Assembly: GCA_945862125.1 (NCBI GenBank) | Contig: CAMAYC010000039.1 | Span: 1-38,587, forward strand | Reading direction: 5' to 3' | Length of the DNA stretch: 38,587 bases | Source: Reyranella massiliensis 521 | GTDB taxonomy: Bacteria; Pseudomonadota; Alphaproteobacteria; Reyranellales; Reyranellaceae | In this document: piece by piece, positions 8,137-15,718 of the stretch | Numbering within the stretch: the first letter of the stretch is position 1 | Layout: every line of letters starts with the position of its first letter | Translations under genes and position numbers: made by a program | The notes under the pieces: generated by a model | The model's database searches: none | What the model was told of the DNA's origin: nothing | The model's input: the letters and a program-made list of their open reading frames with translations, nothing else

Positions 8137-8886
8137 TCAACTCTGAATGGTGTCGGCTCTTTGCTTAGGTTCGTCCTTGGGCGCGTCGAACCACGACGCC
8201 GCCCGATCGAAGGCGGCGACGAGTTCGGCCGCTTCGAGCGGATAGACGACGGTCTCATGGCCGAGGAGGATGCCGTTCCTCATCTGCCGCAAGGTGTCGA
8301 GCTGACGAAGCTTCTCCTTCGACAGATTGAATTGGGGGTACTCGAACAGGCGGGCCAAGGGAACCGCTCGTCCTTCCGGGATATTCGCCCGGTGCCTGAC
8401 CTCACGCTCGAAATTCACGGCCGCGTTCAGCACGGCCTGGTACGGCATCTTCAGATCGAGCAGCAGCCCGGGCGGCAGCGCCCGCACGGGCGTCTTCTTG
8501 GCCACTGAATAGGCAAGATTCCGGAACAGCGGCTTCTGGCCATCCTCGGGATTTCCCGGGCCGATCTCTTCCCAGACGCCTTGTTCCTTAAGCTCTTCGA
8601 TACCGCGTCGGATGCCGATGAAATCATCGACCGCCTCCGGAGCAGGAGGCTCGGCCGCCTTCGGCGCGGGGTGGTCGTCCCGTGCGTTCGCGGCGGCGCG
8701 CAGGACCAGGCCCTGTGCGGCCAGCAGGCAGAAGAACGCCACGCCACCCGCCGTCACACCGTCGAGCGGGGACTGCCTGGCATCGCCGACGATCGTGCCG
8801 TAGACGGCGCCACCGGCGAGCGGGATCAGCAACTCTTTCAGCACGCGAAGCGCGATCGGCTTCCAGCCAGGCCTGGTCTTATCCAT
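8137..8886 (-). CDS. Membrane protein with a HEPN-like cytoplasmic domain, function unknown
   Basis: A 249-residue protein. Two hydrophobic segments at about 12-34 and 44-66 form an N-terminal membrane hairpin; a Pro/Ala-rich linker follows (about 70-86), then a helical domain (about 87-240). That domain holds AAVNFEREVRHRA and LRQMRNGILLGHETV, giving R193-N-x5-H200, which matches the Rx4-6H motif of HEPN-type helical domains where a polar residue follows the Arg. HEPN proteins are often RNases or toxins or are structural; the sequence alone does not tell which applies. No obvious partner gene is adjacent. Its GC content is uneven and partly lower than that of its neighbours. A plain helical membrane protein is the alternative. 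Confidence 0.7.
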   Translation of the reverse strand: MDKTRPGWKPIALRVLKELLIPLAGGAVYGTIVGDARQSPLDGVTAGGVAFFCLLAAQGLVLRAAANARDDHPAPKAAEPPAPEAVDDFIGIRRGIEELKEQGVWEEIGPGNPEDGQKPLFRNLAYSVAKKTPVRALPPGLLLDLKMPYQAVLNAAVNFEREVRHRANIPEGRAVPLARLFEYPQFNLSKEKLRQLDTLRQMRNGILLGHETVVYPLEAAELVAAFDRAASWFDAPKDEPKQRADTIQS

Positions 8887-9057
8887 TCACCCCAATCCAC
8901 TCTGTCGAACCCGCGCCGCGCCGGGAGAAAGCGCCGCCGTACTAACAAACCTCGTCAACGCCACCAAGCGGTCGGGCGGGAGAAGAAGGGGTAAAGCCGA
9001 GTTGACGCCATCGGACGTGTCCGCTACCCCCTCGCACCTCCTCGACCAGGTCAAAAA

Positions 9058-10641
9058 GTGCCCGATTCAGCCGTTGTTCCCGAGCAAGATTCCCGCCTCG
9101 CCGGCCATCCCGCCGGCCTCAGGCGGACCTTTGCCATCATTTCCCATCCCGACGCCGGCAAGACGACGCTGACCGAGAAGTTGCTGCTGTTCGGCGGCGC
9201 CATCCATGTCGCAGGTGCCGTGAAGGCGCGCGGCGATGCGCGGCGTGCCCGGTCGGACTGGATGAAGATCGAGCAGCAGCGCGGCATCTCGGTCACGACG
9301 TCCGTGATGCATTTCGAGTATGGCGGCGCGGTCTTCAACCTGCTCGACACGCCGGGCCACGAAGACTTTTCCGAGGACACCTACCGGACCCTCACGGCCG
9401 TCGATTCTGCGGTCATGGTGATCGACGCCGCCAAGGGCATCGAGGCGCGCACCCGCAAGCTGTTCGAGATCTGCCGCCTGCGCGACGTGCCGATCATCAC
9501 TTTCATCAACAAGATGGACCGCGAGTCCAAGGACCCGATCGAGCTTTTGGACGAGATCTCCTCGACCCTTGCCCTCGACGTGACACCGATGAGCTGGCCG
9601 CAGGGCTCGGGCCAGAACTTCAAGGGTGCCTACGATCTCGCCCACAACCGCATGCTGGTGTTCGACACCGCCGACCGCAGCCGCATCGGCCAGTTGATCG
9701 AGAATTACGAGATCACCGATCCCAAGCTCGCCGAGGATGTCGAACTGGTGCGCGCGGGCTATCCCGAATTCGACATCGACTCCTACCGCGCCGGCCACCT
9801 GTCGCCGGTGTTCTTCGGCAGCGCCTACAACAATTTCGGCGTTCGCGAGCTTCTGGACGCGCTGGCCCAGTGGGCGCCGCCGCCACGGCCGCAGCCGGCC
9901 GAGCCGCGACCGATCGAGCCCACCGAGCCCAAGGTCGCGGGCTTCGTGTTCAAGGTCCAGGCCAACATGGACCCCAACCACCGCGACCGCATCGCGTTCC
10001 TGCGGCTGTGCAGCGGCAAGTTCAAGCGCGGCATGAAGCTGACGCAGATGGGCACCGGCAAGGTGTTGTCGGTCAATTCGCCCATCCTGTTCTTTGCCCG
10101 CGAGCGCGAGATCGTCGACGAGGCCTGGCCCGGCGACATCATCGGCATTCCCAACCACGGCGTGCTGCGCGTCGGCGACACGCTGACCGAGGGCGAGCAG
10201 ATAAAGATCGTCGGCATCCCGAACTTCGCGCCTGAAATATTGCGCCGGGTGCGGCTGGAAGACCCGATGAAATCCAAGCAGCTGAAGCGCGCCCTCGAGG
10301 ACCTGGCCGAGGAGGGCGTCACCCAGGTGTTCCGCCGCGTCATCGGCGGCGATCACATCGTGGGTGTGGTTGGCGAGCTGCAGCTCGACGTGCTGAAGAC
10401 GCGCGTCGATGCCGAGTACCAGGTCAAGATCGACCTCGAGCCGGCGCCGTTCGAGACCGCGCGCTGGATCTCGGCCGAGACCAAGGCCGATCTGGAGGAA
10501 TTCATGTCGGCCAACCGCGGCGGCATGTCGGAAGACCGCGACGGCTCGCCGGTGTTCCTGGCGCGCAACACCTGGGAGCTGGGCTACGTCGCCGAGAAGA
10601 GCCCGAAGATAAAGTTCTCGGATATCCGGGAACGGTCTTAG
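9058..10641 (+). CDS. prfC: Peptide chain release factor 3
   Basis: Ribosomal GTPase that recycles RF1/RF2 after termination. The protein has 527 residues, like E. coli RF3 (529). G1 is SHPDAGKTT (about residues 29-37), G2 lies around QQRGISVTTS, G3 is DTPGHEDFSEDTYRTL, and G4 is INKMDRE. Domains II and III follow, with the RF3-typical MDPNHRDRIAFLR and GGDHIVGVVGELQLDV stretches. The GTG start is used because no other start precedes the G domain; AGGTCAAAAA lies just upstream. The 170 bp before it (8887-9057) show no gene and no convincing promoter. It converges with the CoA-transferase gene. Confidence 0.97.
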   Translation: MPDSAVVPEQDSRLAGHPAGLRRTFAIISHPDAGKTTLTEKLLLFGGAIHVAGAVKARGDARRARSDWMKIEQQRGISVTTSVMHFEYGGAVFNLLDTPGHEDFSEDTYRTLTAVDSAVMVIDAAKGIEARTRKLFEICRLRDVPIITFINKMDRESKDPIELLDEISSTLALDVTPMSWPQGSGQNFKGAYDLAHNRMLVFDTADRSRIGQLIENYEITDPKLAEDVELVRAGYPEFDIDSYRAGHLSPVFFGSAYNNFGVRELLDALAQWAPPPRPQPAEPRPIEPTEPKVAGFVFKVQANMDPNHRDRIAFLRLCSGKFKRGMKLTQMGTGKVLSVNSPILFFAREREIVDEAWPGDIIGIPNHGVLRVGDTLTEGEQIKIVGIPNFAPEILRRVRLEDPMKSKQLKRALEDLAEEGVTQVFRRVIGGDHIVGVVGELQLDVLKTRVDAEYQVKIDLEPAPFETARWISAETKADLEEFMSANRGGMSEDRDGSPVFLARNTWELGYVAEKSPKIKFSDIRERS

Positions 10642-10646
10642 AACTT

Positions 10647-10668
10647 CTTCCCCATTTATATGGGGAAG
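10647..10668. terminator. Hairpin between convergent prfC and CoA-transferase genes
   Basis: Stem CTTCCCCA/TGGGGAAG (8 bp) with a six-base TTTATA loop, located between the two stops. It is well placed to end both transcripts, but there is no T-tract on either side, so intrinsic termination would be weak. It could instead be a 3'-end stabilising hairpin. Confidence 0.4.
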
Positions 10669-10672
10669 GAAA

Positions 10673-11878
10673 TCACGTCACCGGCTTCGTCACCTTGTCG
10701 GCGCGCAGCTGCGTGAGCTCATCGGCCTTGATTCCGAGCAACTCGCCCAGCACCGCATCGGTGTGCTGACCGAGTGTCGGGGCGGGGCTGCGGATCTCGC
10801 TTTTGCCGCCGGTGTGCAGGCGGATCGCCGAGATCGGCACGCGGGTCTTGCCGCGGCGCGGATGGTCGACATCGACCCAGTAGCCGCGCGCCTCGAGATG
10901 CGGATCGTACGCGACCTCCCGCGCCGTCTTCACCGGGGCGCAGGGAATGTGCGCATCGTTCAGCGCGGTCAGGATTTCTTCCTTGGTGCGGTCGGCCGTC
11001 CAGGCACCCACCATGTCGTCGATTTCCTGCATGTGCTTTGCCCGGCCCGGCGTCGTCGCATATTCCGGGTCGGCCAGCAGGTCCTTGCGGTTCATCATCC
11101 CGCACAGTGAGACCCAGTGCCGTTCGGCCGAGGTGAAGATCGCGACATAGCCGTCGCGGCAGCGATAGGTGTTGTAGGGTGCGATCGCCAGCGCCGGATG
11201 ACGGTTGCCGGTCCGGTCGGGCACATTGTCGCCGTCCATCACCGCGCCCAACGCCGAGGCGATCGAGACGGCGCCGGCCTCATGCATGGCCACCTCGACC
11301 CGCTGGCCCTTGCCGGTGCGTTCGCGCTGGATCAGCGCGCCCAGGATGCCGGCGCAGAGATGAATGCCGGCCAGGAAATCGCAGACCGCGGCGCCCGCCT
11401 TGGTCGGCGGCCCGTCGGCGTCGCCCGTGGCGTTGGTGATGCCGCTCATGGCCTGGACCGTCACGTCCATGGCGGGCAGGTCGCGATAGGGCCCGTCGAG
11501 GCCGAAGCCCGAGCTGCCGCCATAGACCAGGCGCGGGTTGATCTTGCTCAGCACCTCGTAGCCGATGCCGAGCCGGTCCATGACACCCGCCGCGAAATTC
11601 TCGATCAGCACGTCGGCCTTGGCGACCAGGTCGAGGAAGATCGCCTTGCCGCGCGGCTGCTTGAGGTCGAGCACCACCGACTCCTTGTTGGAGTTCAGCA
11701 TGACCAGCGGATAGGGCTCGACTTCGCGCTTGCGGCGGCGGACCACGTCGCCCTCCGGCGGCTCGATCTTGAGCACGCGGGCGCCCATGAAGCCGAGCTG
11801 CAGGCCGCAATAGGGGCCATTGTAGATCTGCCCCAGATCGAGAACGAGCATCCCGTCGAGCGGGCGGCGAATGGTCAT
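10673..11878 (-). CDS. CaiB/BaiF family (type III) CoA-transferase
   Basis: Transfers CoA between acyl-CoA and a free acid through an enzyme-bound aspartyl thioester. The 401-residue length is normal. The N-terminal PLDGMLVLDLGQIYNGPYCG and MGARVLKIEPPEGD stretches are typical, as is NSNKESVVLDLKQPRG. The catalytic Asp is probably D167 in GAAVCDFLAG, which aligns with the Asp of formyl-CoA transferase and CaiB. The substrate cannot be inferred: the gene stands alone, convergent with prfC and divergent from the cyclase. A GGAGGAA ribosome binding site precedes the ATG. Confidence 0.92.
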   Translation of the reverse strand: MTIRRPLDGMLVLDLGQIYNGPYCGLQLGFMGARVLKIEPPEGDVVRRRKREVEPYPLVMLNSNKESVVLDLKQPRGKAIFLDLVAKADVLIENFAAGVMDRLGIGYEVLSKINPRLVYGGSSGFGLDGPYRDLPAMDVTVQAMSGITNATGDADGPPTKAGAAVCDFLAGIHLCAGILGALIQRERTGKGQRVEVAMHEAGAVSIASALGAVMDGDNVPDRTGNRHPALAIAPYNTYRCRDGYVAIFTSAERHWVSLCGMMNRKDLLADPEYATTPGRAKHMQEIDDMVGAWTADRTKEEILTALNDAHIPCAPVKTAREVAYDPHLEARGYWVDVDHPRRGKTRVPISAIRLHTGGKSEIRSPAPTLGQHTDAVLGELLGIKADELTQLRADKVTKPVT

Positions 11879-12009
11879 GATAGTTCCTCCGGCCGGCGAC
11901 TTTAGCGCGAAGAGCGGACCCGTGACCGCAGGAACCTGCCGACGGAGCCGATCTGCGAAGCGGCGCCGGCATGTTTCAGCCAGCCGGATTGTGCTTTAGG
12001 GTCGCGGCC

Positions 12010-13371
12010 GTGGCCGACAAGACCGTCCGACCGTCCGAAGACGGATCGCCAGCCTGGCGCGAACGTCTCCACCAGGAGGAGATGAGCGGCTTCGCCTTCG
12101 CCTTCAAGGCGCGCAGCATCGCCCTGGGCGTGGTCGTGGCCTGGGTGGTGCTGTCCTCGTCGCTGGGCCGCCTGCCGTTCCTGCTGGGCGCGGCCGGACT
12201 GTTCTTCCTCATCGGCTGGATCGCCTTCCGCAGCCGCGACAGCCGGCACATGCTGGTGATCCAGGCGCTTTGCGCCATGGCCGACGTCGCCATCATCGTG
12301 CTGGCCAGCCACCTGCCGGAGAACGACTGGCATACCTGGGCCCTGCAGACCTGGATGCGGCGCTCGGCCTTTCTCTATCTCGTGGCCTATGTCGCCAGCA
12401 GCGCGCTCACCTTCTCGGTCAAGGTCGTTCTGATCTCGGGCCTGGCCGCCATCGTGGGCCAGCTCGCTTCCTTCGCCTTCGTCCTCTACTCGGCCGAGCA
12501 CGTCGATTCGTTCAAGGGCTTCATCGCCGACGATGCCTACGATCTGCTGCGCCAGCTCGTGGCGCTGCAGAACGTCGATCCCGGCATCTTCATGGTGAAC
12601 CAGGTCGTGCTGCTGGCCATCACCACGGGGCTCATCGCGGGCGCCATCTGGCGGGCTCGCCGCCATGTCGAGCGCGCCGTGCTGGCCGAGACCCAGCGCG
12701 GCAACCTCGGCCGCTACTTCTCGCCCAATGTCGTGGCGCGGCTGGCCGACGACGTCCGGGCGCTCGATGCCGGCCGCTCGCAGAATGCCGCCGTGCTCTT
12801 CATCGATGTCGTGGGCTCGACGCGACGCATGGAGGAATTTCCGCCCGAGCAGGTGATCGCGGCGGTCCGCGCCTTCCACAAGCGTGTCGTGCCGGTCGTC
12901 TTCCGCCAAAGCGGCTCGATCGACAAGTTCCTGGGCGACGGGCTGATGGCGGTGTTCGGCGCGCCGGAGTCCCGGCCCGAGGATGCGCGCAATGCCGTCC
13001 TCTGCGCCGTCGATGTGCTCGACACGGTCGACCGCTGGAGCGCGCGCCGCGTGGCGCGGGGGCAGGTGCCGGTGTCGGTCGGCATCGGGCTCCACTTCGG
13101 CGCCGTGATCCAGGGCAATGTCGGCATCGCCGACCGGCTCGAGTTCACGACCATCGGCGACACCGTCAATGTCGCCAGCCGCCTCGAAGCGATGACCCGC
13201 CAGCACGGCGCGGGAATCCTGATGAGCCGCAGCGCGGTCGAGGCGGCCGAGCGCCCGGGCGCCCTGCCGCCGGAGATCAGGGCGCGCCTTCGCGATCTCG
13301 GGCCGATGGCCATCGTCGGCCACGACGCACCCGTCCATCTTTTCGCCATCGCCAGGGAGCAGACCACATGA
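12010..13371 (+). CDS. Membrane-bound class III adenylate cyclase
   Basis: Makes cAMP (or possibly cGMP) from the nucleoside triphosphate. The N-terminal half carries about six hydrophobic segments between residues 30 and 220. The C-terminal cyclase domain has metal Asp residues in LFIDVVGST and KFLGDG, the purine-specifying Lys in DKFLGDG, Thr in FTTIGDTVN (the class IIIb pattern), and transition-state Asn/Arg in VNVASR, so it should be active. GTG 12010 has AGGG about 8 bases upstream; ATG 11971 is an in-frame alternative with no ribosome site. Its stop overlaps the RidA start by four bases (ATGA), an unusual coupling. Confidence 0.9.
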   Translation: MADKTVRPSEDGSPAWRERLHQEEMSGFAFAFKARSIALGVVVAWVVLSSSLGRLPFLLGAAGLFFLIGWIAFRSRDSRHMLVIQALCAMADVAIIVLASHLPENDWHTWALQTWMRRSAFLYLVAYVASSALTFSVKVVLISGLAAIVGQLASFAFVLYSAEHVDSFKGFIADDAYDLLRQLVALQNVDPGIFMVNQVVLLAITTGLIAGAIWRARRHVERAVLAETQRGNLGRYFSPNVVARLADDVRALDAGRSQNAAVLFIDVVGSTRRMEEFPPEQVIAAVRAFHKRVVPVVFRQSGSIDKFLGDGLMAVFGAPESRPEDARNAVLCAVDVLDTVDRWSARRVARGQVPVSVGIGLHFGAVIQGNVGIADRLEFTTIGDTVNVASRLEAMTRQHGAGILMSRSAVEAAERPGALPPEIRARLRDLGPMAIVGHDAPVHLFAIAREQTT

Positions 13372-13715
13372 ACATCACCCGTATCGATCCCGGCCCGCGG
13401 CTGTGCGAGGCCAGCGTCTTTGGCGACCGCATGTATCTCTCGGGCATGATCCCGGAGGACACCTCGCTCGACATCACCGGCCAGGTGACGCAGGCGCTGG
13501 CCGAGATCGACTCGCTGCTGGCCAAGGGTGGCAGCGACAAGACGAAGATCCTGAGTGCGGTGATCTGGCTGAGCGATATCGCAGATTTTGCCGCCATGAA
13601 TAAAGTTTGGGACGCCTGGGTCGTGCCGGGCCAAACCCCGGCCCGCGCCACGGTGCAGGCCCGTCTGAACGACCCGAACATGAAGGTCGAAATCATGGTC
13701 GTCGCGGCGATCTAG
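13368..13715 (+). CDS. RidA (YjgF/YER057c/UK114) family protein, first copy
   Basis: A 115-residue single-domain RidA-family protein; trimeric members hydrolyse reactive enamines/imines made by PLP enzymes. Conserved positions seen are R93 in TPARATV (the substrate carboxylate-binding Arg of RidA) and E108 in VEIMVVAA. A central ILSAVIWLSDI strand-loop and MNKVWDAWV are also typical. The ATG overlaps the cyclase stop, so translation should be coupled. The second copy follows after 49 bp. The two proteins share roughly half their residues by eye and have identical length, so they are tandem paralogues. Confidence 0.92.
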   Translation: MNITRIDPGPRLCEASVFGDRMYLSGMIPEDTSLDITGQVTQALAEIDSLLAKGGSDKTKILSAVIWLSDIADFAAMNKVWDAWVVPGQTPARATVQARLNDPNMKVEIMVVAAI

Positions 13716-13764
13716 CCTCTGCTAAGGTCCGGCCCGCTTCGGATTTTCAAGGAGGAGAGAGAAT

Positions 13765-14112
13765 ATGAGTGTCACGCGTATCAATGCCGGTGCCCGCATG
13801 TCGAGCGCGGTGGTTCACGGCAACACTGTCTATCTCGCCGGCCTCACCGCCGACGATCCCAAGGCCGACGTGAAGGGCCAGACCGCGCAGATCCTGGCCA
13901 AGATCGACAAGTTCCTGAAGGAAGCCGGCACCGACAAGTCGAAGATCCTGTCGGCCAACATCTGGCTGACCGACATCAAGACCTGGAGCCAGATGAACGA
14001 AGTCTGGGACGCCTGGGTCTCGCCCGGCAACGCGCCGGCCCGCGCCACCGTCGAGGCCAAGCTCGCGGCCCCCGGCCTCAGCGTCGAGATCATGGTGCAG
14101 GCGGCCAAATAA
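13765..14112 (+). CDS. RidA (YjgF/YER057c/UK114) family protein, second copy
   Basis: Tandem paralogue of the preceding gene, also 115 residues, with R93 in APARATV and E108 in VEIMVQAA in the same places. A strong ribosome binding site (AAGGAGGAGAGA) lies about 7 bases before the ATG, better than anything in front of the first copy, so this one may be made at a higher level or independently. It ends the cyclase-RidA-RidA unit, and an intrinsic terminator follows 20 bp later. Deaminase activity on enamines/imines is inferred from the family; some RidA subfamilies lack it. Confidence 0.92.
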   Translation: MSVTRINAGARMSSAVVHGNTVYLAGLTADDPKADVKGQTAQILAKIDKFLKEAGTDKSKILSANIWLTDIKTWSQMNEVWDAWVSPGNAPARATVEAKLAAPGLSVEIMVQAAK

Positions 14113-14132
14113 GGTTCGACTGCTTCAACGGA

Positions 14133-14158
14133 AAAGGGCCGGCATTCGCCGGCCCTTT
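14133..14158 (+). terminator. Intrinsic terminator after the RidA pair
   Basis: Perfect 11-bp stem AAAGGGCCGGC/GCCGGCCCTTT around an ATTC loop, followed by GTCTTTTCG. The strong GC stem with a T-rich tail, 20 bp after the stop, is typical of a Rho-independent terminator for the plus-strand operon. Confidence 0.85.
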
Positions 14159-14166
14159 GTCTTTTC

Positions 14167-14220
14167 GACCGCGAGCCTCCGGCTCGCTCATGACTCTGAG
14201 CGAGCCGGAGGCTCGCGGTC
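14167..14220. repeat. Perfect 24-bp inverted repeat, each arm itself palindromic
   Basis: Arms 14167-14190 and 14197-14220 are exact reverse complements around a six-base centre (TGACTC). Within each arm a shorter palindrome GCGAGCC-TCC-GGCTCGC occurs, so the element can fold as one long hairpin or as two small ones. It lies between the RidA terminator and the stop of the FAD-oxidase gene, where it could also end the minus-strand transcript. This nested structure resembles REP/BIME-type dispersed intergenic elements. Confidence 0.8.
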
Positions 14221-14228
14221 CGGAAGAG

Positions 14229-15647
14229 TCAGTTGATTGGCCCGATGATCTTGCCGGGGTTCATGATGTTGTCGGGATCGAGCGCCTTCTTGATCGAGCG
14301 CATCAGCGACATCGCCTCGCCGTGCTCCTTGTAGAGGTACTTGATCTTGCCGATGCCGACGCCGTGCTCGCCGGTGCAGGTGCCGCCGAGATGCTGGGCG
14401 CGGGCGATCATGCGGTCGTTGAGGCCCTCGGCCCGCTTCAGGTAGGTCGGGTCGTCGGGGTTCACCATCATGGTGAGATGGAAGTTGCCGTCGCCGACGT
14501 GGCCCACGATCGGGGCATAGAGGCCGTTCGCCACGATGTCCTTCTGCGTCTCCAGGATGCATTCGGCGAGATTTGAGATCGGCACGCAGACGTCGGTCGC
14601 CCACATGCCCCAGCCGGGCTTGGCGGCCTTGGCGGCCCAGGCGGCGTCGTGGCGGCCCTGCCACATCTTGCTGCGTTCCTCGGCCTGGCTGGTCCAGGCG
14701 AAGTCGCCGCCGCCATTCTCCGCGGCGAGCGCCTGCACCATCTCGGCCTGTTCCCGGGTCCCGGCCTCGGTGCCGTGGAACTCGAGCAGCAGCAGGTTCT
14801 TGTTGGGCAGGCTGAGCTTGGAATACTTGTTCACCGTATCGACCGTCTCGGTGTCCATCAGCTCGATGCGTGCCACCGGGATGCCGGACTGGATGGTCTG
14901 GATCACGGTGTTGACCGCGCCTTCGAGGCTGTCGAAGGCGCAGGTCGCCGCGACCATCGATTCGGGAATGCCGTAGAGGCGGAGCGTGATCTCGGTGATG
15001 ACGCCCAGCGTGCCTTCCGAGCCCACGAACAGTTTTACCAGGTCGTAGCCCGCGCTCGACTTGCGCGAGCGGCCGCCCAGCCGCATCAGGCGGCCGTCGG
15101 CGGTCACGACCTGCAGCGACAGCACGTTCTCGCGCATGGTGCCGTAGCGCACCGCGTTGGTGCCCGAGGCGCGGGTGCTGGCCATGCCGCCGATCGAGGC
15201 GTCGGCGCCGGGATCGATCGGGAAGAACAACCCGGTCGCGCGGATATACTCGTTGAGTTGCTTGCGGGTGACGCCGGGCTGCACGACCACGTCGAGGTCG
15301 GCCTCGTTCACCTGCACGACCTTGTTCATGCGGCTCACATCCAGCGAGATGCCGCCGTTGGGCGCGCTGATGTGGCCTTCCAGCGAGGTGCCGGTGCCGA
15401 AGGGAATGATCGGCGTCTTGAGACGGGCGCAGAGCTTTACGATCTCCTGCACCTCCTCGGCCGATTCGGCGAAGACCACGGCGTCGGGCAGGTGGGCCTC
15501 GTGGTACGAAATGTCCTTGCCATGCTGCTCGCGCACGGCGTGGGCGGTGCTGACGCGCTCGCCATAGAGCTTCTTCAGCTCGGTGATGGTGCTGTCGACG
15601 TTGGGGGCTCTTGCAGGGGCCATGTGTTGAGACTGAGGGGCGGCCAT
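14229..15647 (-). CDS. FAD-linked D-lactate/2-hydroxyacid dehydrogenase (GlcD/DLD family)
   Basis: Oxidises a D-2-hydroxyacid, probably D-lactate or glycolate, using FAD. The PCMH-type FAD domain covers the first half, with PIIPFGTGTSLEGH, DPGADASIGGMASTRASGT and GSEGTLGVITEITLRL. The C-terminal FAD-oxidase domain includes GHVGDGNFH, with metal-type His residues, and GEHGVGIGK, ending in NPGKI. The start at 15647 is chosen because AGGAG lies 7-8 bases upstream; an in-frame ATG 18 codons earlier (15701) lacks this. It is a single 472-residue polypeptide, like cytochrome-type D-LDH. It is divergent from the thiolase gene with only 71 bp between the starts. Confidence 0.92.
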   Translation of the reverse strand: MAAPQSQHMAPARAPNVDSTITELKKLYGERVSTAHAVREQHGKDISYHEAHLPDAVVFAESAEEVQEIVKLCARLKTPIIPFGTGTSLEGHISAPNGGISLDVSRMNKVVQVNEADLDVVVQPGVTRKQLNEYIRATGLFFPIDPGADASIGGMASTRASGTNAVRYGTMRENVLSLQVVTADGRLMRLGGRSRKSSAGYDLVKLFVGSEGTLGVITEITLRLYGIPESMVAATCAFDSLEGAVNTVIQTIQSGIPVARIELMDTETVDTVNKYSKLSLPNKNLLLLEFHGTEAGTREQAEMVQALAAENGGGDFAWTSQAEERSKMWQGRHDAAWAAKAAKPGWGMWATDVCVPISNLAECILETQKDIVANGLYAPIVGHVGDGNFHLTMMVNPDDPTYLKRAEGLNDRMIARAQHLGGTCTGEHGVGIGKIKYLYKEHGEAMSLMRSIKKALDPDNIMNPGKIIGPIN

Positions 15648-15718
15648 ATGGGTTCTCCTAGCGCTGGGCGATTGGATACGCTCAAATGGCCCCAAAGCCA
15701 ACCTGAGGAAACGCTGCC

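Noticed and set aside
7942..8508. Open frame from TTG 7942 (188 codons)
   Set aside because: Mostly antisense to the HEPN-like gene, irregular composition, no recognisable domain.
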